A stretch of DNA of 64,000 bases from Rummeliibacillus sp. POC4 (lineage in GTDB: Bacteria > Bacillota > Bacilli > Bacillales_A > Planococcaceae). Numbering within the stretch: position 1 is the first letter of the stretch; each line of letters begins with the position of its first letter. This document shows, in pieces, positions 9,216 to 19,162 of the stretch. The stretch lies in assembly GCF_003576525.1 (NCBI RefSeq), contig NZ_QWUA01000009.1, positions 1 to 64,000 on the forward strand. Reading direction: 5' to 3'. Made by a program: the position numbers and the translations under genes. The notes beneath the pieces are model-generated. The model searched no databases and was not told where the DNA came from. It was given only the letters and a program-made list of their open reading frames with translations.

Positions 9216-10199
9216 ATGGCCGTTTTATCTTATATTGATGCAATTACACTTGCGATGAAAGAAGAAATGGAAAGAGATGAACGAGTTTTTATCCTTGGTG
9301 AAGATGTTGGTCGTAAAGGTGGCGTATTCAAAGCAACAAACGGCTTATATGAACAATTTGGCGAAGACAGAGTAATCGATACACCATTAGCAGAATCTGC
9401 AATAGCAGGTGTCGGAATTGGTGCTGCTATGTATGGCTTAAGACCAATTGCAGAAATGCAATTTGCTGATTTTATCATGCCAGCTGTCAACCAAATCGTT
9501 TCTGAAGCAGCAAAAGTTCGCTATCGTTCAAATAATGATTGGAATTGTCCAATGGTCATTCGTGCACCTTTTGGTGGTGGTGTTCATGGAGCACTTTATC
9601 ATTCACAATCTGTTGAAGCAGTATTTGCGAACCAACCAGGGTTAAAAATTGTCATTCCATCTACTCCATACGATGCAAAAGGCTTATTAAAAGCTGCAAT
9701 TCGTGATGATGATCCTGTATTATTTTTCGAACATAAAAGAGCATATCGTTTGATCAAAGGCGAAGTTCCTGATGACGACTATACCATTGAAATTGGGAAA
9801 GCAGACGTAAAACGTGAAGGCGATGATATTACGGTTATTACGTATGGCTTAGGTGTGCATTTTGCATTGCAAGCAGCTGAAAGAATTGAAAAAGATGGAA
9901 TTAGCGCACATATATTAGATTTGCGAACAATCTATCCACTCGATCAAGAAGCTATTATTGAAGCTGCGAAGAAAACGGGAAAAGTTCTTCTAATTACAGA
10001 AGACACTAAAGAAGGCAGTGTAATGAGTGAAGTAGCAGCAATTATCGCGGAATATGCTTTATTTGATTTGGATGCACCGATTAAACGCTTAGCAGGACCA
10101 GATGTACCAGCTATGCCTTACGCGCCAACAATGGAAAAATTCTTTATGATTAGTCCTGAAAAAGTAGAACAGGCCATGCGCGAATTGGCAGCATTTTAG
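9216..10199 (+). CDS. bkdAB: 2-oxoisovalerate dehydrogenase E1 beta subunit
   Basis: The 327-residue E1 beta chain completes the active site with BkdAA. The transketolase-like pyrimidine domain has LGEDVGRKGGVFKAT near residue 26 and the conserved stretch APFGGGVHGALYHSQ. The C-terminal domain has VITYGLGVHFAL and ITEDTKEGS. The gene starts 2 bases after bkdAA, with AGGAGG inside the end of that gene, so the two subunits are probably translationally coupled. Confidence 0.95.
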   Translation: MAVLSYIDAITLAMKEEMERDERVFILGEDVGRKGGVFKATNGLYEQFGEDRVIDTPLAESAIAGVGIGAAMYGLRPIAEMQFADFIMPAVNQIVSEAAKVRYRSNNDWNCPMVIRAPFGGGVHGALYHSQSVEAVFANQPGLKIVIPSTPYDAKGLLKAAIRDDDPVLFFEHKRAYRLIKGEVPDDDYTIEIGKADVKREGDDITVITYGLGVHFALQAAERIEKDGISAHILDLRTIYPLDQEAIIEAAKKTGKVLLITEDTKEGSVMSEVAAIIAEYALFDLDAPIKRLAGPDVPAMPYAPTMEKFFMISPEKVEQAMRELAAF

Positions 10200-10218
10200 T
10201 GCTAAGGAGGGGAATAAT

Positions 10219-11493
10219 ATGACCATACAAAATATTACAATGCCACAACTTGGTGAAAGTGTTACAGAAGGTACAATTGAAAAATGGCTGATCAAACCTG
10301 GTGACCAAGTAAAAAAATACGATGCTTTAGCTGAAGTTCAAACAGACAAGGTGACAGCAGAATTACCATCATCATTCACAGGGACAATATCTGAACTAAT
10401 CGCGCATGAAGGCGATACAATTGAAGTGGGTAAGATCGTTTGTACCATCGAAATTGAAGATGCTGTTGTAAACCCACCAACAGTAACTACTCATTCAAAA
10501 GAAAGTTCTAACGAAGATCAAAATACTAATACTTCGAACGAAAAATCAATGAAAACAAGATATTCACCAGCTGTTGTACGCTTAGCTTCAGAACATCAAA
10601 TTGACCTCACGCAAGTAGAAGGTAGCGGCGCTTCTGGACGAATAACACGAAAAGATATCCAAAAGATTATTGAAACGGGTAATATTCCTAAAGCGACAAA
10701 ACAAAAGGTGGAACAACCAAATATAGCCACGCAACAAGTTATACCTGAAGTGAAGTTAACAAATCACATAGAAACGCAGCCATCAAGCATCGGTGATATT
10801 GAAATCCCAGTATCAGGTGTTCGACGTGCAATTGCCAAGAACATGGTGATGAGTACACAAGAAATACCGCATGCCTGGATGATGATGGAAGTGGATGTCA
10901 CTGATTTAGTAAGTTATCGCGATTCGATAAAAGAGGATTTTAAAAAGAAAGAAGGATATAATCTTACGTACTTTGCTTTCTTTGTAAAAGCAGTTTCCCA
11001 AGCTTTAAAAGAGTTTCCAATGATGAATTCACAATGGCAAGGTGACAAAATTATTCAGAAAAAGGATATCAACCTTTCTATTGCTGTAACAACAGAAGAT
11101 GCATTGTATGTTCCAGTTATTCATCATGCAGATGACAAGTCGATTAAAGGTATCGCAAAAGAGGTCCATGAACTTGCCATTAAAGTACGAAGCGGCAAGT
11201 TGAAATCCGAAGATATGCAAGGTGGAACATTCACTGTAAATAACACAGGTTCATTTGGCTCTGTTCAATCGATGGGTATTATCAATTATCCACAGGCAGC
11301 GATATTACAAATAGAATCTATTGTAAAACGTCCTGTAATTATGAACGGTGGAATGTTTGCTGCAAGAGATATGGTGAATATTTGTTTATCCATTGATCAT
11401 AGAATTTTAGATGGATTCGTAAGCGGGAAATTTCTAGCTCGTGTAAAAGAAATTCTCGAAAATATATCAAAAGACACAACTTCAATCTATTGA
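10219..11493 (+). CDS. bkdB: Lipoamide acyltransferase (E2) of the branched-chain keto acid complex
   Basis: The 424-residue protein has an N-terminal lipoyl domain with the lipoylated lysine in VQTDKVTAE (Lys44). A low-complexity linker follows, then a subunit-binding domain (about 115-150, SPAVVRLASEHQ to GRITRKDI). The acyltransferase domain ends with the catalytic SIDHRILDG (His394). It transfers branched acyl groups to CoA and forms the core of the complex. AAGGAGG precedes the start. It is the last gene of the operon and is followed by a strong terminator. Confidence 0.95.
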   Translation: MTIQNITMPQLGESVTEGTIEKWLIKPGDQVKKYDALAEVQTDKVTAELPSSFTGTISELIAHEGDTIEVGKIVCTIEIEDAVVNPPTVTTHSKESSNEDQNTNTSNEKSMKTRYSPAVVRLASEHQIDLTQVEGSGASGRITRKDIQKIIETGNIPKATKQKVEQPNIATQQVIPEVKLTNHIETQPSSIGDIEIPVSGVRRAIAKNMVMSTQEIPHAWMMMEVDVTDLVSYRDSIKEDFKKKEGYNLTYFAFFVKAVSQALKEFPMMNSQWQGDKIIQKKDINLSIAVTTEDALYVPVIHHADDKSIKGIAKEVHELAIKVRSGKLKSEDMQGGTFTVNNTGSFGSVQSMGIINYPQAAILQIESIVKRPVIMNGGMFAARDMVNICLSIDHRILDGFVSGKFLARVKEILENISKDTTSIY

Positions 11494-11498
11494 TAGAT

Positions 11499-11538
11499 GT
11501 CTGAAGACCGTAATATTACGGTTTTCAGACTTTTTTTT
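11499..11538 (+). terminator. Terminator of the bkd operon
   Basis: GTCTGAAGACCGTAA and TTACGGTTTTCAGAC form a long stem ending at 11530, followed by eight T (11531-11538). Confidence 0.9.
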
Positions 11539-11610
11539 CTTTTATGAAGTCACATTGTTGTGTAAAATAGTAATAGAATCACTGAAGGGGGGAAGCGTCA
11601 TCGCGTCCGT

Positions 11611-13272
11611 ATGACAAACATGAAAGAAGTAGAATTTAAAAAACCTTCTTACGATGAATGGCAAGAAGCATCGATTAAGGCTCTTAAAGGAAAACCTTTT
11701 GAATCATTATTTACAAAAACAATTGAGGGGATTACTCTTGAACCTTTATACACAACTGAAAGCCTAATGGCAAAAGTTGACGGGAAATTAGAGGAACAAG
11801 TATCAACTATTCGAGCAATGCAAGTGGATAGTGCATTTACTGTAGCTCAAGCAGCATATGGAGATTCGATTGAAGAATTCATCGCTCAAACAGAGGATTC
11901 GTTTGAACGAGGTAACCAATATGTTACAGTTGGCAAAGTGAAATTTGAATGGAATGAAAATGCATTAAAACAATTAGCAGCATTACTTGAAAAACATCCA
12001 TTTGTTATCAATGTTGTTGATCCAGCAGTTGTTGACGTATTTAAATATGTTGAGAATAAAGATATTTCAGGCTTTATCATTTCAAAAGAGGAACAAACTA
12101 TTCTGGATTTTCCGAATGTTCGAAAGTTAAACGCTTACATTCAAGATGCGCATTATCAAGGTGCAAATGCAGTTCAAGAATTAGCGATTGCATTAGCTAA
12201 AGCAAGTGAGTTAGCTAACAACATGGAATTCGCTGAATTTGAAAAACAATTTTTCGTATCCTTCGCAATCGATACAAAATTCTTTATGGAAATCGCAAAA
12301 ATCCGTGCATTTAGAGTATTATGGAAGGCTTTTGCAAAAGCTTATGGTGTAGAAAATCCTCAACCAGTTAAAATTTTTGCAGAAACATCTTTACGTAGCT
12401 TTTCAAAATTAGATGTTTATGTAAATCTTTTACGTGCCGGAAATGAAGCATTTTCTGCTGTATTAGGTGGAGCGGACGTGGTGACAGTTCATCCTCATGA
12501 TGTACTAACTAAACCAACAAACCAATCAATTCGTATCGCACGTAACGTATCCTTAGTGATTAAAGAAGAATCTCATATAACGCAAGTTCTAGATCCTGCT
12601 GGCGGTTCTTATTACGTTGAATCATTGACTCATGAGTTAGTGAAAAAGGCTTGGGCGAAATTTGTCGAAATCGAGGAAGCTGGCGGCTATAGCGCATATG
12701 CTGAATCAGGAAAACTTCAAAAAGAACTTGACGAAATGATGGCAAAACGTATCAACGATGTAGAACGTCGCAAAACTGTTTTAGTTGGTACAAATAATTT
12801 CGCAAATGCGAACGAAGAAGTACCATCAGAATCATTCTATGAAGTAAATCGAATTGCAAAACCATTCGAAGAACTTCGACAACAATTCAAACAATCACCG
12901 GTACATGTTGCGATTTTAACATATGGAATTCTCAAAAATATTAAACCACGTACTGACTTTGTAAAAGGTATATTCGCGACTGCAGGTATTACTGCAGAAG
13001 TAACAGATCCATTTACAGATATCGAAAAAGCAAAAGAGTGGTTATCAAATACGACAGCTGACTATGTAGTATTTAGTGCAACTGATGACGATACAAAAGA
13101 AGTCATTCCTGCATTATTAGCTTCAAAACCAGGACATATATTATTAGATGCTGCGGGTAAATTTGATGAAGATTGGGAAGAACAAGGACTAAATGGTTTT
13201 GTCTTCGCTGGTCAAAATATTATTGAGAAATTACAAGGCATCCAAGATACCTTGAAGGAGGTTCAACGATGA
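11611..13272 (+). CDS. mutA: Methylmalonyl-CoA mutase small subunit
   Basis: The 553-residue protein is the non-catalytic chain of the adenosylcobalamin-dependent mutase. It has the mutase barrel ([20 protein letters not shown] near 210, [11 protein letters not shown] near 330) and a degenerate C-terminal cobalamin-domain fold without the DxHxxG motif, as expected for MutA. It seems shorter than many MutA chains, which often exceed 600 residues. The ATG at 11611 is rather far (18 bases) from AAGGGGGG at 11585-11592, but upstream codons in frame offer no better start. It overlaps mutB by 4 bases. It follows the bkd operon, whose products include propionyl-CoA. Confidence 0.88.
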   Translation: MTNMKEVEFKKPSYDEWQEASIKALKGKPFESLFTKTIEGITLEPLYTTESLMAKVDGKLEEQVSTIRAMQVDSAFTVAQAAYGDSIEEFIAQTEDSFERGNQYVTVGKVKFEWNENALKQLAALLEKHPFVINVVDPAVVDVFKYVENKDISGFIISKEEQTILDFPNVRKLNAYIQDAHYQGANAVQELAIALAKASELANNMEFAEFEKQFFVSFAIDTKFFMEIAKIRAFRVLWKAFAKAYGVENPQPVKIFAETSLRSFSKLDVYVNLLRAGNEAFSAVLGGADVVTVHPHDVLTKPTNQSIRIARNVSLVIKEESHITQVLDPAGGSYYVESLTHELVKKAWAKFVEIEEAGGYSAYAESGKLQKELDEMMAKRINDVERRKTVLVGTNNFANANEEVPSESFYEVNRIAKPFEELRQQFKQSPVHVAILTYGILKNIKPRTDFVKGIFATAGITAEVTDPFTDIEKAKEWLSNTTADYVVFSATDDDTKEVIPALLASKPGHILLDAAGKFDEDWEEQGLNGFVFAGQNIIEKLQGIQDTLKEVQR

Positions 13273-15338
13273 GCAAGCCAAATTTTGCTGATATTTCGAT
13301 AGAAGAAGTTTTAAAAACAGAAGAAGTTCCTGTTTCAGATAAAACATTTCATACAAATGAAAATATTGAAGTGAAAAATGTATATACGAAAGAAGATTAC
13401 AAAGGATTAAAACATCTAAATGATGTAGCTGGAATTGCTCCAAATACACGTGGACCTTATCCGACAATGTATGTAGGACGTCCTTGGACAATCCGTCAAT
13501 ACGCAGGTTTCTCTACAGCTGAAGAATCAAATGCTTTCTATCGTCGTAACCTTGCGATGGGTCAAAAAGGTTTATCAGTTGCATTTGACCTTGCAACACA
13601 CCGTGGCTATGACTCAGATCACCCTCGCGTAACAGGTGATGTTGGTAAAGCCGGCGTTGCAATCGACTCAGTAGAAGATACAAAAATTCTATTTGATGGT
13701 ATTCCACTTGATCAAATGTCTGTATCCATGACGATGAATGGTGCGGTACTACCTGTTCTTGCGTTTTATATTGTAACAGCAGAAGAACAAGGCGTAACAC
13801 CTGATAAATTATCAGGTACAATCCAAAATGACATTTTAAAAGAATATATGGTTCGTAACACATATATTTATCCTCCAGAAATGTCTATGAAGATTATCGC
13901 TGATATTTTTGAATATACATCAAAATTCATGCCGAAATTTAACTCAATCTCTATTTCTGGTTACCATATTCAAGAAGCTGGGGCTACGAATGATATTGAA
14001 CTTGCATACACACTAGCAGATGGTCTTGAATATGTTCGTACAGGATTAAAAGCAGGCATTGATATCGATAAATTTGCTCCACGTTTATCTTTCTTCTGGG
14101 CAATCGGTATGAACTATTACATGGAAATTGCGAAAATGCGTGCAGCTCGTCGAATTTGGGCACAAATGATGTCTACATTCAATCCGAAAAATCCAAAAAC
14201 ATTAGCATTACGTACTCACTCACAAACTTCTGGTTGGTCTTTAACAGAGCAAGATCCATTTAACAACGTGACACGTACACTAATCGAAGCAAACGCAGCA
14301 ACAATGGGACATACGCAATCCCTTCATACAAATGCACTTGATGAAGCAATTGCTCTACCGACTGATTTCTCAGCTCGAATTGCGCGTAATACGCAATTGT
14401 TCTTGCAAAACGAAACAGGTATGACGAAAACAATCGATCCATGGGGCGGTTCATACTATGTTGAAAAACTTACAGATGAACTAACTCAATCCGCTTGGAA
14501 ATTGATCGAAGAAATTGAGGATCTTGGCGGTATGGCAAAAGCGATCGAAACAGGTCTACCAAAGATGAAGGTCGAAGAAGCAGCAGCAAAACGCCAAGCA
14601 AAAATTGACTCAAAAGCAGAAACGATTATAGGTGTGAACAAATATCGTCTTACAGAAGAAGAACCGATTGAAATTTTAGATATTGATAATACATTAGTAC
14701 GTCAATCTCAAATTGACCGTATTAACAAAATGAAAGCTGAGCGAGACGATGCAGAAGTGAAACGCCACTTAGCACGCCTAACAAAAGCTGCTGAAACAGG
14801 CGAAGAAAACTTACTTGCTGTTGCAGTAGATGCAGCTCGTGCACGTGCAACACTAGGCGAAATTTCAGATGCTATTGAAAAAGTATCTGGACGTCACAAA
14901 GCAGTTATTCGCTCAATTAGTGGGGTGTACGCTACGAACTATTCAGATGAAGATGCGATTAAAGAAATAAAACAAATGACTGACGAATTCCTAGAAAATG
15001 AAGGTCGTCGTCCACGTATTCTAGTAGCAAAAATGGGTCAAGATGGTCATGACCGTGGTGCGAAAGTAGTTGCAACTGCTTACGCTGATTTCGGTTTTGA
15101 CGTTGATATTTCACCATTATTTATGACACCAGAAGAAACAGCTCAAATGGCAGTAGAAAATGATGTTCATGTTGTAGGTGTTTCTTCACTTGCTGCGGGT
15201 CACAAAACATTGGTTCCTGAACTTGTTGCAGAATTGAAAAAATTAGGTCGTGAAGATATTATCGTTATTGTTGGTGGAGTTATTCCAGCACAAGATTATG
15301 ATTTCTTATATGAACATGGTGCAGCTGCAATCTTTTGA
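13269..15338 (+). CDS. mutB: Methylmalonyl-CoA mutase large subunit, cut short by an in-frame TGA
   Basis: The catalytic subunit interconverts methylmalonyl-CoA and succinyl-CoA using adenosylcobalamin. Visible are the substrate barrel (residues about 60-400) and the cobalamin domain with DGHDRG (His594 as the cobalt ligand), VSSLAAGH and IVGGVIP. Translation stops at TGA 15336-15338, right after GAAAIF. The same frame continues for 25 more sense codons to a TAA at 15414-15416, beginning PGTVLPIAS and ending NLGYEEA. Family members read G-PGT here, so GGA to TGA, a single base change, explains the stop. The missing tail carries part of the loop that holds the cobalamin nucleotide and the last helix. 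The stop is real in this sequence; whether the protein works is uncertain. AAGGAGG precedes the ATG. Confidence 0.88.
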   Translation: MSKPNFADISIEEVLKTEEVPVSDKTFHTNENIEVKNVYTKEDYKGLKHLNDVAGIAPNTRGPYPTMYVGRPWTIRQYAGFSTAEESNAFYRRNLAMGQKGLSVAFDLATHRGYDSDHPRVTGDVGKAGVAIDSVEDTKILFDGIPLDQMSVSMTMNGAVLPVLAFYIVTAEEQGVTPDKLSGTIQNDILKEYMVRNTYIYPPEMSMKIIADIFEYTSKFMPKFNSISISGYHIQEAGATNDIELAYTLADGLEYVRTGLKAGIDIDKFAPRLSFFWAIGMNYYMEIAKMRAARRIWAQMMSTFNPKNPKTLALRTHSQTSGWSLTEQDPFNNVTRTLIEANAATMGHTQSLHTNALDEAIALPTDFSARIARNTQLFLQNETGMTKTIDPWGGSYYVEKLTDELTQSAWKLIEEIEDLGGMAKAIETGLPKMKVEEAAAKRQAKIDSKAETIIGVNKYRLTEEEPIEILDIDNTLVRQSQIDRINKMKAERDDAEVKRHLARLTKAAETGEENLLAVAVDAARARATLGEISDAIEKVSGRHKAVIRSISGVYATNYSDEDAIKEIKQMTDEFLENEGRRPRILVAKMGQDGHDRGAKVVATAYADFGFDVDISPLFMTPEETAQMAVENDVHVVGVSSLAAGHKTLVPELVAELKKLGREDIIVIVGGVIPAQDYDFLYEHGAAAIF

Positions 15339-15416
15339 CCTGGTACTGTATTGCCAATCGCATCACAAAAAATGCTTGAAATCATATACAAAAACTTGGG
15401 CTATGAGGAAGCTTAA
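15336..15416 (+). other. Displaced mutB 3' tail after the premature stop
   Basis: After the TGA the frame stays open with MutB-like coding through PGTVLPIAS to NLGYEEA, then TAA. The last base of that TAA is the A of the meaB ATG. That normal gene-to-gene overlap shows that 15416 is the ancestral end of mutB and that the TGA is a recent change or a sequence error. Confidence 0.8.
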
Positions 15417-16495
15417 TGCCTGATAAAGAATCCGCGCTTTTTGTACAACCAGGTGTTAAAGCGATTCACGATGGTATGGAGCCAACAAAGCGAAAAAAGT
15501 TTGTGAAGAAAAAGAAAGAAAAGCAAGATTTGGATGAGTTAGCGTCAGAGGTTCGAGAAGGTTCTCGCTTACATTTAGCCAAAGCCATCACACTTTTAGA
15601 AAGTTCGAATGTTGATGATAAAGTAGAGGGGCAGGAGTTATTAAAAAAACTCCTCCCTTATACAGGAAATTCTATTCGAATTGGAATTACCGGTGTACCT
15701 GGTGCAGGAAAGAGTACGTTTATCGAAGCCTTTGGAAAAATGCTTTGTAGTCAAGGTCACAAAGTAGCGGTACTAGCCATTGACCCGAGTTCAACTGTTA
15801 CCGGTGGTAGTATTTTAGGAGATAAAACAAGGATGGAAGAATTATCTCGTGAGAAGAATGCTTTCATCCGTCCGTCTCCTTCTGCTGGTACACTTGGTGG
15901 CGTACACAAAAAAACGCGTGAAACCATGCTTTTATGTGAAGCTGCTGGCTATGACATTATTTTGATCGAAACCGTTGGCGTTGGGCAAAGTGAAACCATT
16001 GTCCGTGGCATGGTAGATTTCTTCCTTTTACTAGTCTTGACTGGTGCGGGTGACGAACTACAAGGCATGAAAAAGGGAATTATGGAACTTGCAGATACAA
16101 TTCTAGTGCATAAAGCAGATGGTGATAATATCCGCAATGCCAAAAAAACAGCTGCAGAATACAAACAAATTCTTCATCTGTTACAACCCGCAACGCCAGG
16201 CTGGACAACTCGCTCTTTGACAGCATCCTCTTATGAAAATAAGGGATTAGACAAAGTACTTGAAACTATCTTAGAATTCCAAAAACAAGGATTAGAAAAT
16301 GGGGTTTGGGATAGTCGTCGAAGTAAACAAACGACCGATTGGTTCCAATCCATGATTCACGATCACTTAATCGATTCCTTCTACGGAAATCCCGATAGAA
16401 AGAATCAGGTACAAACCTTAGAACAACAAATACTAAATGGACAAATCACTGTCGCACAAGGTGTCGAGCAGTTATTTCCAAAAGAGGCTGAGTAA
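15416..16495 (+). CDS. meaB: MeaB/ArgK family GTPase, methylmalonyl-CoA mutase chaperone
   Basis: The 359-residue G3E P-loop GTPase protects and reloads methylmalonyl-CoA mutase with adenosylcobalamin. The P-loop GVPGAGKST lies at residues 93-101, the Walker B-like IETVGVGQSE follows near 190, and the guanine-specificity region is near VHKADGDN. GAGGAAGC just upstream gives the ribosome binding site inside the mutB tail. It is the last gene of mutA-mutB-meaB and its stop lies inside a terminator hairpin. Similar genes were once named argK; the operon context supports the MeaB role. Confidence 0.93.
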   Translation: MPDKESALFVQPGVKAIHDGMEPTKRKKFVKKKKEKQDLDELASEVREGSRLHLAKAITLLESSNVDDKVEGQELLKKLLPYTGNSIRIGITGVPGAGKSTFIEAFGKMLCSQGHKVAVLAIDPSSTVTGGSILGDKTRMEELSREKNAFIRPSPSAGTLGGVHKKTRETMLLCEAAGYDIILIETVGVGQSETIVRGMVDFFLLLVLTGAGDELQGMKKGIMELADTILVHKADGDNIRNAKKTAAEYKQILHLLQPATPGWTTRSLTASSYENKGLDKVLETILEFQKQGLENGVWDSRRSKQTTDWFQSMIHDHLIDSFYGNPDRKNQVQTLEQQILNGQITVAQGVEQLFPKEAE

Positions 16496-16514
16496 TTTTT
16501 ACTCAGTTTTTTTT
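16488..16514 (+). terminator. Terminator of mutAB-meaB
   Basis: CTGAGTAA (16488-16495) pairs with TTACTCAG (16499-16506), followed by eight T. The meaB stop codon is part of the stem. Confidence 0.88.
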
Positions 16515-16588
16515 GTTTGAGTATAAAGTGATATTTAGGATAATAAGGTAATAATTGTTCGCAGATGAAGATATAAATTGTGCTGAAC

Positions 16589-16690
16589 GCGGAACAATTT
16601 TCAAAACCGCGGAACAACCAGTGAAAATCGCGGAACGACAACCGAAAACCGCGGAAGTTACATCAAATATCGCGGATAAACTAGCGGAAC
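16589..16690 (+). repeat. 21-bp periodic CGCGGA repeat array (array 1)
   Basis: GCGGA occurs at 16589, 16609, 16630, 16651, 16672 and 16684, giving steps of 20, 21, 21, 21 and 12 bases. The bases between cores are AC-rich and variable, with A-runs before most cores. A 62-codon frame (16555-16743) would read the array as seven-residue repeats (TAEQPVK, IAERQPK, TAEVTSN), but it has no good ribosome binding site. I treat this as a non-coding repeat. It lies directly after the meaB terminator. A related array follows the carboxylase gene at 58877. Confidence 0.8.
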
Positions 16691-16834
16691 AAATAACGGG
16701 GTCGCTAGAAAAATTTTTGAATACTTTTTTTACAAGATATTGAAGATATGCATTTACTGAAAAACTAATATTTGGTATAATTTGTTAATGGTTAAAATTA
16801 AAACATTTTGTAAATAAAAGGAGGCTTAGAAGTT

Positions 16835-17113
16835 TTGGATAAGAGAGAAAAAGGAAATATTTTAGGGCTTGTAGCATTATTACCCATCATCATAAATATT
16901 GTAATTTTCTTTTTACTAAGAGGGCCTGATGCTGATATATCTGTGATAATCGCCATCTATAGCGTATTATCAATAATTGGTATTGCCCTTGCAATACGTT
17001 CTTGGCTTTTGTCGAGACGACTTATTCTTTTAATGACCGGTTTATTAGGAAACGTACTTGTTCTAGGGGTTGCATCTTTATTATTATTAGCGATGGGAAT
17101 TGGCGAAAAATAA
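16835..17113 (+). CDS. Small membrane protein, unknown function
   Basis: The 92-residue protein has three predicted membrane segments, at about residues 8-28, 35-55 and 63-88, with a short charged N-terminus. I do not recognise a family. The TTG start at 16835 is chosen because AAAGGAGG lies 10 bases upstream. It stands alone between the repeat array and a hydrolase gene. Confidence 0.65.
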   Translation: MDKREKGNILGLVALLPIIINIVIFFLLRGPDADISVIIAIYSVLSIIGIALAIRSWLLSRRLILLMTGLLGNVLVLGVASLLLLAMGIGEK

Positions 17114-17193
17114 ATTATTTAAAACTTTGACGAGCGTTGATCTAAGAATAGGTTAACGCTCTTCAAGTAAAATTTATTGTTAAAGGGAGTCTT

Positions 17194-18225
17194 ATGAAAA
17201 AAATATTACAATCAATTAAATTTTTCGGAGTAATTATAGTTTTATTATTAATCATAGCACTTTTTTTCCCTACATGGACTCCGCATAAAAATGGCGAGAA
17301 GAGTATTAGTACATTAGAACAAGTAGAGATTAATGGAAGTGGTCATGAAATAATGATTCGCGGTAAAGACCGGCATAATCCGGTTATTATTTTTGTCCAT
17401 GGGGGACCAGGATGTTCAGAGATACCCTATGCTAAAAAATATCAAGACTTACTAGAAGAAAATTTTACGGTTGTAAATTATGATCAACGGGCAAGTGGAA
17501 AATCATATCATTTTTTTGAGGACTATTCGAATCTTTCATCGGAGTTATTAGTGGATGATTTATTAGCTTTAACAGATTACATATCCGAACGTCTTGGCAA
17601 AGAAAAAGTAATTCTGATTGGTCATTCGTATGGTACATATATTGCAACACAAGCTGCCTCTAAAGCTCCAAAAAAATATGAAGCCTATATTGGGATTGGT
17701 CAGATGAGTGATACAGTAAAAAGTGAGATAGAAACTTTGAACTACTCTATAAATCAGGCTCAAAAAGAGGGAAATAAGGATGATGTTACAGATTTACAAA
17801 GGTCAACGGAAAATATTAAAAATGGTGATACATTTACCCCAAGAAATTATGTTGCAAAATACGGGGGCAGTGTAAGACTGATTGATAATCCCGATGGAAA
17901 TAATCTGGATATGCTATTAAGTAGTGAATATAACTTATTAGATGTTATTCGCTATAACTTTGGAGTATCTTACTCGCAAAATGCTTTGTTAAAAGAAGTA
18001 TTAAAAAATCCATTACCCACTAAAGTAAAGAAACTTGAAATACCTTGTTATTTTGTTATGGGAAAATATGATTATATGACGACATATAACGAAGCAAAAA
18101 ACTATTTTGACCGGATTGACGCCAGTCAAAAAGAATTTATCACTTTTGAGAAATCAGCGCATTATCCACAATTTGAAGAGAAGAAAAAGTTTGATAAATG
18201 GATGGTTGATACATTTGTTAAATAA
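17194..18225 (+). CDS. Membrane-anchored alpha/beta hydrolase (S33-like)
   Basis: The 343-residue protein starts with one hydrophobic segment (about residues 8-27), so it is probably anchored or secreted. The hydrolase fold then shows HGGPGCSE (oxyanion region, near 69), YDQRASGKS (near 96), the nucleophile elbow GHSYGTYIA (Ser near 147) and a C-terminal SAHYPQFE that supplies the catalytic His. HGGPG and YDQRG-like motifs are typical of prolyl aminopeptidase relatives. The true substrate is not evident. Its stop lies 11 bases from the end of the convergent DinB fragment. Confidence 0.85.
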   Translation: MKKILQSIKFFGVIIVLLLIIALFFPTWTPHKNGEKSISTLEQVEINGSGHEIMIRGKDRHNPVIIFVHGGPGCSEIPYAKKYQDLLEENFTVVNYDQRASGKSYHFFEDYSNLSSELLVDDLLALTDYISERLGKEKVILIGHSYGTYIATQAASKAPKKYEAYIGIGQMSDTVKSEIETLNYSINQAQKEGNKDDVTDLQRSTENIKNGDTFTPRNYVAKYGGSVRLIDNPDGNNLDMLLSSEYNLLDVIRYNFGVSYSQNALLKEVLKNPLPTKVKKLEIPCYFVMGKYDYMTTYNEAKNYFDRIDASQKEFITFEKSAHYPQFEEKKKFDKWMVDTFVK

Positions 18226-18236
18226 AAATATATATA

Positions 18237-18503
18237 TCAGTAAAGTCTACCAATTATCGTTCTTGCATATTCCTTTACTTCTTGCAACGATTGAATTGTC
18301 TGTATGTCTTTTTTAATAACTGGCTTTCCAAGCATTTGATGAACCCAAATTTGTTCACAATCGATTACATGAAATAGTGTATGTAAAAAGCTTTTCATCC
18401 CACCGATTCGTTCTTTTGTTAACTCTTCATGTGGAATCTTCTCACACCATTCAAACCATTCTTCGCGAACTTTCCAATTATAGTTAAATAACATATTTAT
18501 CAT
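18237..18503 (-). pseudogene. DinB-family protein, C-terminally truncated
   Basis: The 88 residues match the first half of DinB/YfiT-like four-helix metalloproteins: a start like MLFNYNWKVREEWFEW, then HTLFHVIDCEQIWVHQMLG with the metal-binding histidine region. Complete members are usually about 150 residues. Here the frame stops at Leu-Tyr, and the hydrolase gene occupies the DNA where the rest should be, so a deletion or recombination probably removed the 3' half. No strong ribosome binding site is seen. A functional short form cannot be ruled out. Confidence 0.55.
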
Positions 18504-18587
18504 ATTTGAGAGAATCTCCTTCTGTAATTAATATTTTTCTAATAATTGAACAAGAAGTTATCTGGAAATCTTTTAATATAAATTAAG

Positions 18588-19025
18588 TTATTCAGGAATA
18601 GAGATGGTAATTGTATTTGTATTGCGGGTTGGTGTAATCGTTTTTGTAGCTATTGGGTGCTCCTCCTGTTGTTCGGTGGTGTCAGTGCTACCAGACTTTG
18701 GTTTACTAAAATATTCATCCATTGATTTCTTGTCTGTTTTATAAATTTTAATCGTATAAGGTACATTGATATATAAGTTTGCAGTTACTTTTTTTTGATC
18801 ACCTGAAATAAGTGACATATCTTGTGGAGTGATTGCTACTTTATCAGTTTGTTTGCCGTCTGACAGTATCCGAATCAAATAACTTTGTTCGTTATTTGTA
18901 GAATCCTTAAGTTCAATGGTGAATTTTACTTTTTCTGAAGTTTCCATGGCATCATCCTTTCCACAGGCAATTAATATCATAGATAATAACAAACAAGATA
19001 TTATTTGTAATCGATGGAATTTCAT
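18588..19025 (-). CDS. Lipoprotein of unknown function
   Basis: The 145-residue protein has a lipoprotein signal peptide with lipobox MILIAC (Cys at about 21). The mature part is hydrophilic, with beta-like strands (KVKFTIELKDSTN, VTANLYINVPYTIKIY) and a Thr-rich C-terminus (TKTITPTRNTNTITISIPE). I do not recognise a family. AGGAGGC lies 6 bases before the ATG. It is a single gene on the minus strand, upstream of the molybdate region. Confidence 0.7.
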   Translation of the reverse strand: MKFHRLQIISCLLLSMILIACGKDDAMETSEKVKFTIELKDSTNNEQSYLIRILSDGKQTDKVAITPQDMSLISGDQKKVTANLYINVPYTIKIYKTDKKSMDEYFSKPKSGSTDTTEQQEEHPIATKTITPTRNTNTITISIPE

Positions 19026-19162
19026 AAAAGCCTCCTAAAATAATGAATTTTAAAAATTACAAAAATTTAATAACCATTAAATCGAACAATTTGCATTTAT
19101 TAATATGAACGACATAAATACTATCTAGCACTTATGCCGTTATATTACCCTTTTTACAAAAA

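Noticed and set aside
11535-11610. Cobalamin riboswitch before mutA
   Set aside because: The spacer is far too short and lacks a B12-box-like sequence.
15336-15338. Selenocysteine reading of the TGA in mutB
   Set aside because: The residue expected there is glycine, no selenocysteine insertion hairpin is evident just after the codon, and no Sec machinery is seen in the window.
16555-16743. 62-codon open frame over array 1 with seven-residue repeats
   Set aside because: It has no convincing ribosome binding site, and the heptad pattern follows automatically from a 21-base DNA period. It is kept as a repeat, not a gene.
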